From Branchiostoma floridae (Eukaryota; Chordata; Leptocardii; Amphioxiformes; Branchiostomatidae), in contig NC_049986.1 in the NCBI RefSeq assembly GCF_000003815.2, forward strand, positions 18,967,727-19,022,235: a stretch of DNA of 54,509 bases. The letters run 5' to 3'. A program made the position numbers and the translations under genes. Position 1 is the first letter of the stretch. Every line of letters starts with the position of its first letter. Shown piece after piece: positions 34,160 through 44,422 of the stretch. The notes under the pieces are model-generated. The model worked only from the letters and a program-made list of their open reading frames with translations. It was not told the origin of the DNA and did not search any database.

Positions 34160-34232
34160 TTTTTTTTCACCTCCCTGAAAAATGGAGGTATTGTTTTTGT
34201 TGTTGTGTGTGTGTGTGCGTGTGTGTGTGCGC

Positions 34233-34280
<48 letters not shown>

Positions 34281-34400
34281 CGGGATATTTGTGGTCAGCA
34301 TTATTCATTGGATGCAATTGTAAAGATATTTGGTATGTGGGTGAGGGTTGGAAAGTCAAGGTCGATTTGGGGCTCTCTGGCGTGTGACCATGGTACTGCA
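34160..34400 (+). repeat. Hairpin/GT-rich repeat family, copy 2
   Basis: CCTCCCTGAAAAATGGAGG, then a GT/GC alternating tract at 34206-34280 (Z-DNA-prone), GGGATATTTGTGGTCAGCAT and AAGTCAAGGTCGATTTGGGG. The GC core is about 18 bases of pure CG alternation. Confidence 0.6.
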
Positions 34401-35199
34401 ACATAACTTTCGGTCCTTTTCACACTACGGTCTTGATTTTATGGAGGCAGACAGCTTTTGGTGGTTTGGACCCCTACCATCTTGCTCTGGAAATGCAGAG
34501 TTGTTTTTAGAATTTGCTTATAGAAAGACAATAACAATGTGGCACTACACTCAAATTGGTAACTAATTTGAACTGTGCAAGGTACAGTTTTTTTTTGCAA
34601 GTTACTGGGTTGGCCGACTTCTCACTCTCTGCAGCCAGGGCAAAATCGCAAGGGTCTGGAGCGAGCTACCATTCGGCGCCACTCAGGTGACCTCAATACT
34701 TTTCTTTTACGACACATCCTGTGCAGTGAAAATTGGTCTGCTGCTTTTTTTGATACTTTAGTTGCTCATACTTTTAAGTTTTAGTTCAAAACATTCAATC
34801 TCCCTGAGTCACTCACTCATGCTCGCCGCATATCAGACTTCACTGAGACAGGCCGTCAATGTTCAGCTAAGAGCACAATCTACCGTACGAGCAAATGCGT
34901 GCTGTCTACCTGCCAAAACGTGGGCAATCTTTTGGGATCCGTAAGTATTAAGTACCGCCTCCGTAGGAACTCGTAGGGAATCCGACGGATTTTGGAGCAC
35001 GCAGACACGCCGTAGAACTTTACGTGCAGGCAAAACCTTGTTGTGCCATTGGGCTGCGGATTCGCCCACCGTACGGCTGAGCGTTTTCAGAAATACGTGG
35101 CGGACGTGGCCTCTCAACAAAACGTACGGACAAATTGCACGTACGACAGGTTGTACCCTGAGCTTTCTCAACATTTGTTCAAATCATAGATCAGGTGAG

Positions 35200-36520
35200 A
35201 TAGCACAGAACACAAAGCTCGGCAGATAACAGTGTAGCGGCTTTTCCTACCGGGATCACAGCTCTACTCCCGACGGCTGATCTGCGAGCTAAGACCGTGG
35301 ATAATCCGGCTTAAGGTTTAAACTTCACTGCTTAAAGGATTGTCTTGGATAAAACAGACATCCTACCACAGGAAGGATTAGAACATAGAACTGTTTACTC
35401 TTTCTTTTAAGGAGTAAATGTTAAGCTTGCCCTTGTCTAGTGTTCTGAACTTCTCTATGACATTCTTTCATTTCTTTTGGCGGATTGTGCACAGACGTCT
35501 CGTAGAGTCGCGTAGGTTGTAATTTGTTGTTTGGCTAAGAGACCAGAGGTCTTGGGTTCGGGTCCCTGTTATGCCCAACGTTATACCCTTGGAAAAGGCA
35601 CTTTTTTTACACAAATTTCCTCGCTTCTCTTGGGCACAAGTGAGTCCTGAAACGAAGCTAGGCACGTCTCTCGGATAGGACGCTCAATGCAGGTCCCGTG
35701 TTTGAAGAGGGAGTCGCACCTCGAAAAAGAGTAGAGGTCCGTCACGACATGAACTGTTAAAATATATCTACCGGTATCAAACCACTTTTATTCAAAGACT
35801 GGTCTGCAGATAAAGACCATGGATAGAATAGGTATTTTTTTCTCTCATGAATACTGTAACTCGTTACCTTGTTTTCTCTTAGCTCTGTACACGGTTTAGA
35901 TGGTTGGGAATATTGTATTCGCAGCTGCCGCGAATAGTCATTAAATCTGTTTTAACGAAGAGAGAAGTGAGGAATTTCAAATCGCGTAAAGCGTATTTTC
36001 AAGGGCACAGCGTTGGAGCATATCAGGGAAGTCGAACCCAAAAGGGCCCCTGGACTTTGAGCTATACACCTGCCCTACCGTCGGGTTACGCAACTCCACG
36101 TGAAGTCTGTCCACAATCTGTCCATGATTGTTTCCCAACAAACAAACCATCAAAGAAATATCACCGAGAAGTTATCTAATCAAGACACGAGACCAGGGGA
36201 AAGCGAAGCTTACTCGTAAGCTAGATCATCCACGGTTTTAACGTGCAGGTGAGTTGAAGGGAGTAGACAGCTGCGATCCCAGTAGGAGAAGTCACTGTTA
36301 TGCAACCTGCTAGGCTTTGTGTTCTGCTCTGTTTCACATGACGTCTTCGAGAAGTTTAGAACATGAGACAAGGGGAAAGCTCAATCCTTAAGCTAGATCA
36401 TCTAGTCTCAACGAGTCGCTGAGTTGAAGGGAGTAGACTGCTGTGATTTCGGTAGGAAAAGCCGCTGCACTGTGTTCTGCTGGATTTTGTGCTCTGCAAT
36501 GTTTCAACTGATCTACGTTT
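35200..36520. repeat. Dispersed repeat related to gene C exons 2 and 3
   Basis: 36180-36340 and 36360-36520 are tandem copies (GAGTTGAAGGGAGTAGAC, GGCTTTGTGTTCTGCTC). 35200-35310 is the same sequence reversed. 35765-35830 is a further relative. The reversed copy reads CTACCGGGATCACAGC and CTGATCTGCGAGCTAAGACC, which resembles gene C exons 2 and 3 (CTACCGGGATCAGAGCAC; CTGATCTGCAGATTAAGATC). Confidence 0.5.
35500..35660 (+). mobile_element. tRNA-derived SINE
   Basis: GGGTTCGGGTCCC (box B-like), then CCCTTGGAAAAGGCAC and ACACAAATTTCCTCGCTTC. Another fragment, reversed, lies near 35990-36110, and a short one near 12230-12330. Confidence 0.5.
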
Positions 36521-36728
36521 TGAACTAAAACTTAAAAGTATAAGTAAATAGCGTATCAGAAAAACAGCAGACCAATTTTCACTGTACAGGGTGTGTCGAA
36601 ATAAACAGCGAGGTTGTTGTTAACGTATTTCCATAATCTGCGACAAACAGGTTTTGGAACACTCCATTCAACATTTCCACGTTGATGACACTGTTTACTG
36701 ACAAGGCTTCGTGAGCGCGAAGCTAAAC

Positions 36729-39700
36729 ATGTCGACCTGGGTGTGCAAGGTACTGGCCATCGGCTGCGTCATTTCGCCAGGTATGCTCACAACGTCCTGC
36801 GAAAAAGTACACACCAAGTAAATTCAACAGTATACTAACTTGTGCTACAACTAAGATATGTTACAGCCTGATATATATACTCTTCTAAATTTCGATTGCA
36901 TTGTCTACGAAACAGTGTATAATGTGGCCCTTAAGGCGTCAAGAAGGCTGATCTCTCCAGACGATTTCCAAGCCTTCCAAACCGATTTCTATGCCTTTCA
37001 GACCCATTTCCAAACATGGGTTCTTACTTGGTAATTTCCCCCAAGAAAGCAGAAATTTCATAAGTTATGGATATTATAATTTATATCATCGTTTTTATTC
37101 ATGGCACGGTTCTGTCGCTCCCAAGGAGGAACCCCTCCAATGACATGCTCCAGTCTTTTCTGCATCTATTAGTTCTTGGTCATGTTTCTGTAGGTTGTCC
37201 CTAGCCTGTATTCTCTGGTTTGATATAAGAGTGCTGTATGTATCAGTGCTGTCTTCATTCCCACAAATTGTTTCGAAGCCCATGTTATTAATTCTTGTCG
37301 TTAAATCGTCATGTTATAAGCTAAAAAATGCATTTTTTTATCTAATTCATGTCGTGAAGTTCAGGATACATTTCCCCGTCACAGTTAGCAATTTCCCTGG
37401 ATGTGTCCTGAAGACAGCACGGGCTATATAAAGCTATCTCCCAGCTAATACTGTAGATGCATTTAACTTCGCGGGGATTTAATTTCGCGGTAGCGGGAAA
37501 AAGGACTTTTCGCGGTGGATTTAAGTTCGCGGTAACACCATAGACTGCAGTCTAATACCATAATAGAAAAATGTTCGCGGTGAAGTGGTCACCGCGAAAA
37601 CCGCGAACATTAATCCACCGCGAACATTTCTGCATTTACAGTATTACCTTCCTTCTATCCTCTAGGATCCAGTTCAACAAATGATACACGTGAAGAAACA
37701 GTGCAGTCGACAGCAACCTATGCGTTTGTCGGCAGGTCACAGTTCAGAAGCCCCCTGTATCAAGATAAAATCGCCCTACAATCAAATACTGATCTGCAGA
37801 TTAAGATCAAGGATAAAACAGGTCGATCTTTTTTGTTATTCTTTTTAGATTATGTCTATATTTTTGTTTCGTAGCTTTTTTCATTGGTTTAAAAAAGGAT
37901 AAAAATATCTCAGCAGCTTGTTTGTTTCGTTGAATGTATTTCTTTTTCATATAAGTTTATATCTTTTGTGTCTCCTTGCTCATCTTCTTCTTCTTGTGTT
38001 TGTCTTTGTTTAATGTTCTATTTCTCTACCAGACATGCTGAGACCATAATCTTGCTTTCCAGCAGGTTCAGGACCATCTGAGCCAGAGCAGACTACTTTG
38101 GCCAACATGCAACAGTTCAGCAGCCCCCTCTACCGGGATCAGAGCACACTCCATTCAAAAACTTACCCGCACACAATGACAAAGGACAAAACAGGTATTT
38201 GTATCTTCATGAAAAATGGAGATATAATTTTGGGCGTGTCTGTGTGTGTGTGCCTGTGTTCATGTCTGTCTCTATTTGTGTTTTCCGGATATTTGTTGAC
38301 AGAATAACTCCAGTATTCCTTGCCAGGTGTTGGAAATACTAAGGTCAAGGTCGATTTTGGGTCCCCCTGGTATGTGACCGCAGCCGAACATGCGTTTTTG
38401 TTTTTCAAAAAATAATGTGGAAATTTGAATTCCGGATGCTTTGCATACTTTGGAAACATTTTGAAAGAGATCGCGCAAAAATCTCCTTTTGTATACAATA
38501 ATTTATATATACATGTAATAACATCTGCAGGATTCTTTCACTTTTAGCAATATTTCTAAAAAATGGTAAACCTCGCCAAATATAATGGTAGAATTAGTTT
38601 ATTGCCTCAAAAAAAGTTACGTCGGCCTCAGTAAAATTTTAGATTTAATTGCTGGGCACTGGTGGTTCCTTTGTGGTGAGCCATTGCCGTATGACACCCA
38701 ACCATACTGTGCAAGAATTTGCAATAAATCTTACCTAATTATTGGTTACATGGTTTTGATTAAACCCATACTGCATGCTCCGATCAGAAATGATGCTTGC
38801 TGTATAGCTGCATAAATCAACTACAGTATATAGATTTGATTACATGAATAACATATTGTGGACACTGTATCAAAAGTGCATCGCCTTCACGAAAATAATT
38901 CCATCAGGTGGGTAGATCATAGGACATAAGCGGTTTCTTTTACACACCCAGTTTTTCTCACCTGCTGACGTTTCGATGTCTGTCAAACATCTTCCTCAGA
39001 GCTACTAACTGGAGTTCTGCTTCTCGCCGCTATATGTAGCCGACGTAGGGGCGCTTTTGCGGCGAGAACACTATCCCAAACGTGGCTGAGCTTGTACCCC
39101 CCCCCCCCCCCATTCGTCCCGGTTCATCACTGTCTGACAGACATCGAAACGTCAGCAGGCGAGAAAAACTGGTTGTGCAAAAGAAAACTCGTATGTCCTG
39201 CAATACCTTCAGTTGAATTTACGCCATGATTCTGTTCCTGTAGCAGCTGGTTTGTGGCCCTTGAATGAACAGTACGGAGCATCAGACATAACCGGAAACG
39301 GAAACGACGGGACAGCCACAGGAACCCAGCTAGCCCCAGGTCCGTACGGAGACGCTGACGGAGCTTTCCTGTTCTCGGGAACTGCACATTCCTACATCGA
39401 CATCCCCAACAATGGTATGTTGGATGTGCGCTACTCCTTCACCATACTGGCGCACGTCTACCCTACCGGAGAGGCTGGACCGATCTTTGACTACTCCGGG
39501 ACCGACTCCGCCGTCTGGAACTGGGCAGTACACCTCTGGCACTTGTCTCCACAGAACCTGCAGTTTCGGTAAGTTGCCTGATGACCAGTCACAGAGATTA
39601 CCCATTCCCTATCCACCCCTGTTTTATTATACAAATAAAGATCTAATTTGCATAATTAATGAGAAAATGCTATAATCTCACTGTGGTAAATGACTGGAAT

Positions 39701-40924
39701 TCGTTACTTTGTTATTTGGAAGTTATGTACAGGTGACCAGCATTGAAAATGTATTATGTGAGAACCCTATTTTGCATAAATATCATAAAATGAAAAGAAA
39801 CTTTCCTGACAACAAAGATTTCCTAAATGAAGGCAACTTTGCTGGATTAAGTTGAACTGTAAATTTGATATAGATATTGGACTTCCCAAATTTTCATTTG
39901 GACTGATCGACTCCAGTCTTTGTCTTTGTCAACAAATAAAAATTCACTTCTTCTGTGGCATCAACACATATAAACTTTCAAGTTAAGAGGGAAACTTTTA
40001 TTTTAGCCAGGCCTTTTTCTTATTCGCACGTTCGCAACAATTTTGATATTTCTAGAGGATGTCACCCATGTAATCAAATCAACATTTCCTTAGCCAGCAA
40101 AAGAATTGAGCCAGCGGCCACTAAGGAAGATGGTACTCAGGCTATGATATGAATGTATGTTATCATCCCCGTCCTGTCTAGGCCTTTAGACAGAAATGGC
40201 CATCTTTCACAAGACGTCACTGCCTGTGTGCTGCAACAGAACGCGTGGAACTACGTGGGTGGGACCTACAACAGTGCAACAGGAATGGCATCGCTCTGGC
40301 ACAACGGCGAACTGGTCCGTGAGAAATACATCGGAGTTTCCGAAGTTGCCAGTCAGTACCCTGTCCGGGTGGCGGTGAGGTGGGACGGAAATGATCGGTA
40401 CTTCTCGGGCCGTATCGCCTGTCTACAGCTGTACAACTACGCCATGACTAAAGAACAGATTGTAGCAGTGCGTGATGTGTGTAAAGGTGAGTTTAGTTAG
40501 CTTCTACCAGGCTCCGTGGATCGGTGGTCTAATTGTAGAAATTGGACAGGTGGAGTCAACAGTACGCTAGGGGAGTCGGCCGGCCAGAAAAAAACATTAT
40601 CCTCACCCTAGCCCGTTGAGGCATAAATGTACAATAAAGGTCATTCATTCATTCATAATTTTCTCCTCCGGTTGCCACATGCTACACACAAACAGCAATA
40701 TCAACAGAGTTTACTACAATAAATTTAGGTAATCTCCAAGCAGATCCACGGTGGCATAATATAGTACACATCCCACCGTGCCCATTTGACTCCCTTTGGC
40801 CAGCTATGATCCTTGGCCAGCTTTGATACTATCTTATGGCACCGTAGGATCTGCTCGGAGATTAGGCTAATGTGGTGATCATACTCTCATGATCTCTATT
40901 TCAGATGCGACTCCTGGCGGTTGA
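36729..40924 (+). CDS. Gene C: secreted laminin-G/concanavalin-like protein
   Basis: Six exons, all in phase: 36729-36780, 37666-37821, 38066-38194, 39244-39568, 40182-40486 and 40905-40924 (stop TGA at 40922). About 328 residues. Exon 1 encodes MSTWVCKVLAIGCVISPG, a plausible though short signal peptide. Exons 2 and 3 (residues about 18-112) are similar to each other (SPLYQD and SPLYRD, both ending KDKTG). They form a Ser/Thr/Gln-rich linker. Exons 4 and 5 (about 113-321) form a LamG/ConA-like jellyroll: GLWPLNEQYGASDITGNGND, FSGTAHSYIDIPN, FTILAHVYP, NYVGGTYNS, SLWHNGELV, then YFSGRIACLQLYNYAMTKEQ, typical of the Laminin_G_3 type. Such domains usually bind carbohydrate or protein; the ligand here is unknown. 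A MITE ends about 20 bases before exon 2. Confidence 0.82.
37443..37645. mobile_element. MITE with CTGTAAATGCA ends
   Basis: TA-CTGTAGATGCATTTAA at the left and its complement TGCATTTACAG-TA at the right. Inside are repeated TTCGCGG blocks. A second copy lies at 44219-44422. It ends about 20 bases before exon 2 of gene C. Confidence 0.7.
38200..38400 (+). repeat. Hairpin/GT-rich repeat family, copy 3
   Basis: CATGAAAAATGGAGATATAA, a GTGT stretch, CGGATATTTGTTGACAGAAT and GGTCAAGGTCGATTTTGGGT. It begins right after the exon 3 donor of gene C. Confidence 0.55.
38955..39190. mobile_element. Inverted-repeat element with a hammerhead-like motif
   Basis: TTTTTCTCACCTGCTGACG and CATCGAAACGTCAGCAGG with GCGAGAAAAA form inverted arms around a CT-rich middle and a poly(C) run. 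Each arm contains a hairpin TGTCTGACAGACA followed by CGAAACGTC. A decayed relative lies near 8960-9110. Confidence 0.5.
40730..40864. mobile_element. MITE family 1 copy, gene C last intron
   Basis: 135 bases with ends TAATCTCCAAGCAGATCC and its near complement. It ends 40 bases upstream of the acceptor of the last coding exon of gene C. The target duplication is unclear. Confidence 0.65.
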
Positions 40925-41133
40925 CATCCGTACGACAACGAGTTCGTCTATCTGCTGCTGTCGTGGGGCAACCACAACTCTGGATCATGTCGATGTCACA
41001 TTGGCAAAAAGAGACAGGCAAATCCAATAGATTTTAAAGTGTAATATTGTAATTTTGTTTTGCAATTTTTCTGCATATCATGTGATACAGTCCGTATAGA
41101 CTGACTGACTATGAAAGGTCTTGTAATTATTGA

Positions 41134-41359
41134 TACCCCTGTCACATTTGGCGAAAATCGATCGGACGACGATTCTGCGGCATTCGCCCGAGCCTCGCTT
41201 ATAATGATTACTTTATTGTTCAACAATTGTACAAGGTACAAGGTATGGCTTATATGTGACAGGGGCGGTTTTCAGGTGGAAAAATACGCGCAACCCTCTG
41301 TCGATCTTAAATATGGCCATCGATACCTCCGAAGATCGTGGATGATGTGACAGGGGTAT
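41134..41359. mobile_element. MITE with TACCCCTGTCACAT ends
   Basis: TACCCCTGTCACAT at the left and its complement at the right, flanked by TA. Near-palindromic ends contain CGATCGG-like stretches. Split by the 44-base insertion. Confidence 0.6.
41204..41247 (-). mobile_element. 44-base retroelement tail nested in a MITE
   Basis: The minus strand reads CATACCTTGTACC, TTGTACAATTGTTGAACAATAAA. It is flanked by direct repeats GCTTATA at 41197-41203 and 41248-41254, a seven-base target-site duplication. It therefore is a complete insertion of only 44 bases, inside the MITE at 41134-41359. Confidence 0.6.
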
Positions 41360-42536
41360 AAGGATACATTGAAAGATAGCCAGACTCTAAGAAGGTCTGT
41401 GGTATTGACTCGGTGTTGTGAGGAGAAGTGTGTATATACTGTGGTCGTGAATCTAAAACTAGCGAGTGCAAACTTGAGGGATTGTTCAACTTTGATGATA
41501 GTCTGTCTCTACATTACAATTTCCCCTTTTAATCCTCTCATCACAAATTTTAAAAATCTTTTTACACTTTTTTTAAACAAAGACAATGGCAGGAGTTTTC
41601 TATATTGATTTGATGATAGTCTGTGTGAACTATACAATTTACCTTTCAATCCTTTCGTGTAAGAAAAATCGTAGAAAATTGCAACTGTTCACAAAAAAAA
41701 GGTAGTGTTGTAGAACAAATTTTAAGATCACTGATCTATATTTCCAATGGATGAATGTATTGCGGAGAACTCACGAATTAGATTTGTAGCCTTGATTTCG
41801 GTAGAACAACCTTAGTAAGCACTTCATGTTAAGTTCACCAGAACCAAAGAATAAGAAACTGTTTTGGATACAAACTTTGTTCACTTTTCAGATACAGACG
41901 AGAAGAGAAGAGGAATGGTGAAGCCATTTGGTATTTGACAGAGGTGTTGCATACTTTTGGCATAGGACCTGCTAGTTACCTAGCACCCAACTGTTCCATT
42001 GCTGATTATAACTGTGTGAACTTAATTGTCTCTCTCTTATCTTATAAGCCTAAATACTTCATTTGATACGCTTTGATGGTTTAATTGAACAAAATAAAGA
42101 ACTTAATTCACATTCATAGACCATTTAAGTCATTTGATACGGTAAGTTTTGTGTTGTAACGTTAACGTTAACGTTAACGTTACATGTAAATAAAATACCA
42201 ACTAAATAAGAAAACAAAACAAATCTTAAGATTCTACTTACTTAATGATAAAGGCGAACACCTTAGACAGTACATGTATCTAGTGTGACATTATCCCCCT
42301 TATGTATACGTTAACTGTTTTCTTGAAGGCTTGAGAGCCGAATCGTAACGAACCTCCTGGTATCATTACCTCCCCCTACTGTAGGACCTCCTGATCGAAC
42401 GCCATATCGAACAAGTGGAACCAGGTAGAACCCCCTATTCTATTTCGAACACCTCCGTCAAAAATGAGGATTAAGAAGCCCACTAGCTAGTGATGGATAA
42501 TCTACAGCATTTCATACCGACCGCATGGGTATTGAA

Positions 42537-43856
42537 CTAGCCACGAATTGGCTCTTCATACTCATCCTCAGAACGGATGTTCTCATACGGGTGACTTGAA
42601 CCTCCCCAATAGTACGCCTGGTCGGCTGTTGCCATCTCAGCGTAGTGCACATTGCCCCCTCCCCTCCTATCAGGGAGGAGGACGTCCTCATATTCAACCT
42701 CATCTTCTTCCGCTTCTTGGCTAGGATTCTCATTTGTTGCATCTTGTTGTGAACGGCTCCCAGATGAACCGTTAATCTGCCGACGCATGTAGCAGACTAT
42801 GCCCATGATGCTACACAGATTAAGACCACAAACACCGCAACCTATGGCCACACTTGTTATCCAGCTAGGGACCCGTGCAGACTCTTGTTTGTCGCCTGGA
42901 CGTTCTGATGTTGCTGTTGTCGATGGGGCTGTGGCAGATGCAGGGATGCCCACCGTTGGAGTTGCGGTTGTCCAGGGGCAGGTCAGTTGGTCTGGAACAA
43001 GGGAGGACAGTCGTTTTCCATTCAAGGAAGGTGGAGAATGGCAAATGACTTGTTGAGACCAGCCTAATGATATAGCTTCCTGCAGGCGACAGTCACAAGA
43101 CCATGGGTTGCCATGCAATCGGATCCAGGGATTGTCAACTGGATGTCGGTCTAGGCTATCGAATATATCATAGGCAAGTGTTGTTATCTGGTTATGTTCA
43201 AGGGAGAGTACATTGAGTTTGTACGAAGTTGCAAAGGTGTCTCTATGTAACGTTGTCAATTTGTTATGAGCAAGGTTAAGGGTGTTTAGTTCCTGCAGAT
43301 CTTGGAAACTTCCCGGTTCTACAACACCTATGTTGTTGTTTTGAAGGTACAATGTTTCAAGATTTGGTAGACCAACGAAGGTGTCCCTATGTAACGTTGT
43401 CAACTTGTTACATGCAAGGTGAAGGGTTTTGAGTTCTCGCAGATCTTGAAAACTTCCCGGTTCTACAAGACTTATGTTGTTATTTTGGAGGTACAATATT
43501 TCAAGATTCGGTAGACCAGCGAAGGTCCGTGATCTGATGACGTCTATCTGGTTGTTGTTTAGGCAAAGCACTGTTAGAGATTCAAGTCGTTGGAACTTTC
43601 CGTCCCTAATACTCGAAATCTTATTGTTTTGCAGTCGTAGGTAAGTTGTGGAAGCCGGGATATTGTCAGGGACTACAACTAGGTTTTTATTGGCACAGTT
43701 AACCCGACCGGCGGCGTCACATATGCAGACCCCATGTGTTCGAGGTTCCGTCCACCGCGGAATCCTCGATCCGAATGACGAACTACAGGCTTGTAAAGCT
43801 GTAGCAAGTCGTACCAAGACCACACAGGCGGCTAGGATGGCTGCAAGGCGACACAT
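42537..43856 (-). CDS. Gene D: leucine-rich-repeat type I membrane protein with tyrosine-rich tail
   Basis: Single coding exon of 439 residues. The start is MCRLAAILAACVVLVRLATA, a good signal peptide. The open frame continues 33 codons upstream, but an acceptor-like TTTCCACACAG lies just before it, so that part is probably 5' UTR and intron. Then come a cysteine-rich N-cap (CICDAAGRVNC), seven LRRs of about 24 residues, a C-cap (NPWSCDCRLQEA to LTCPW), a Thr/Pro/Ser stalk, a membrane segment at about residues 331-357 (GCGVCGLNLCSIMGIVCYM) and a tail of about 79 residues. The tail has YEDV, YAEM, YYWG, YENI and YEEP; YENI fits the pY-x-N pattern bound by the GRB2 SH2 domain. This looks like a cell-surface adhesion or recognition receptor. 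LRR units 3-4 and 5-6 are near-identical duplicates. Ligand unknown. Confidence 0.88.
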   Translation of the reverse strand: MCRLAAILAACVVLVRLATALQACSSSFGSRIPRWTEPRTHGVCICDAAGRVNCANKNLVVVPDNIPASTTYLRLQNNKISSIRDGKFQRLESLTVLCLNNNQIDVIRSRTFAGLPNLEILYLQNNNISLVEPGSFQDLRELKTLHLACNKLTTLHRDTFVGLPNLETLYLQNNNIGVVEPGSFQDLQELNTLNLAHNKLTTLHRDTFATSYKLNVLSLEHNQITTLAYDIFDSLDRHPVDNPWIRLHGNPWSCDCRLQEAISLGWSQQVICHSPPSLNGKRLSSLVPDQLTCPWTTATPTVGIPASATAPSTTATSERPGDKQESARVPSWITSVAIGCGVCGLNLCSIMGIVCYMRRQINGSSGSRSQQDATNENPSQEAEEDEVEYEDVLLPDRRGGGNVHYAEMATADQAYYWGGSSHPYENIRSEDEYEEPIRG

Positions 43857-44218
43857 CTCGGCTATTTTCTCCTGTGTGGAAAGAGGAAGTTGAGGAATGT
43901 TGAACTTTAAAAGACTGTTGTGAATCGGATTCACAACGACTAGCATTTCATACACATTGAATGTGACGGTATCGCCAAGATTTTAATGGCTAACAATAAC
44001 GTATTTCATACAGAGAAATAATTCACACAATTCTTTGCCCTATATGCTGATTAGAGATCTATTTAAAAGATATATCATTACAATCCATCCATGACGTGAA
44101 TACGGTGTTAATTGAAAACACGAACCTACAAAATAATGTCCAAGAAAGAGGTAAAAATTGTAAAATTGTTTCGTGCTGTAACGCTAATACACTCTCATCT
44201 AATTTTCATAACACATGG

Positions 44219-44422
44219 CATACTGCAAATGCATTTAAGTTCGCGGGGATTTAATTTCGCGGTAGCGGGAAAAGGACTTTCCGTGGTAGTTTTAAGTTCG
44301 CGGTAGCACCATGCACTGCAGTCTCTTACTGCCATGGAAAAATGTTTGCAGTGGTTTTAAGGTCGCGGTGAAGCGGCCACCGCGAACATTAAACCACTGC
44401 GAAAGTTTCTGCATTTACAGTG
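44219..44422. mobile_element. MITE with CTGTAAATGCA ends, second copy
   Basis: CTGCAAATGCATTTAAG, GCGGGGATTTAATTTCGCGG, GCCACCGCGAACATTAA and GCATTTACAG match the 37.4-kb copy along most of its length. Upstream of gene D. Confidence 0.7.

Larger units (their letters stand above)
32986..36728. other. Region between genes B and C
   Basis: 33201-36728 holds no recognised exon. It contains the GT/GC repeat at 34.2 kb, the GC-rich repeat at 34860-35110 (second copy at 19.1 kb), a SINE at 35.5 kb and the gene C-related repeat at 35.2-36.5 kb. The promoters of genes B (leftward) and C (rightward) should lie here; I see no clear TATA box. Confidence 0.4.

Noticed and set aside
39093-39110. Poly(C) run as a regulatory site
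   Set aside because: Sits inside an inverted-repeat element and may be a sequencing artefact in length; a similar poly(G) run is at 21578-21589.
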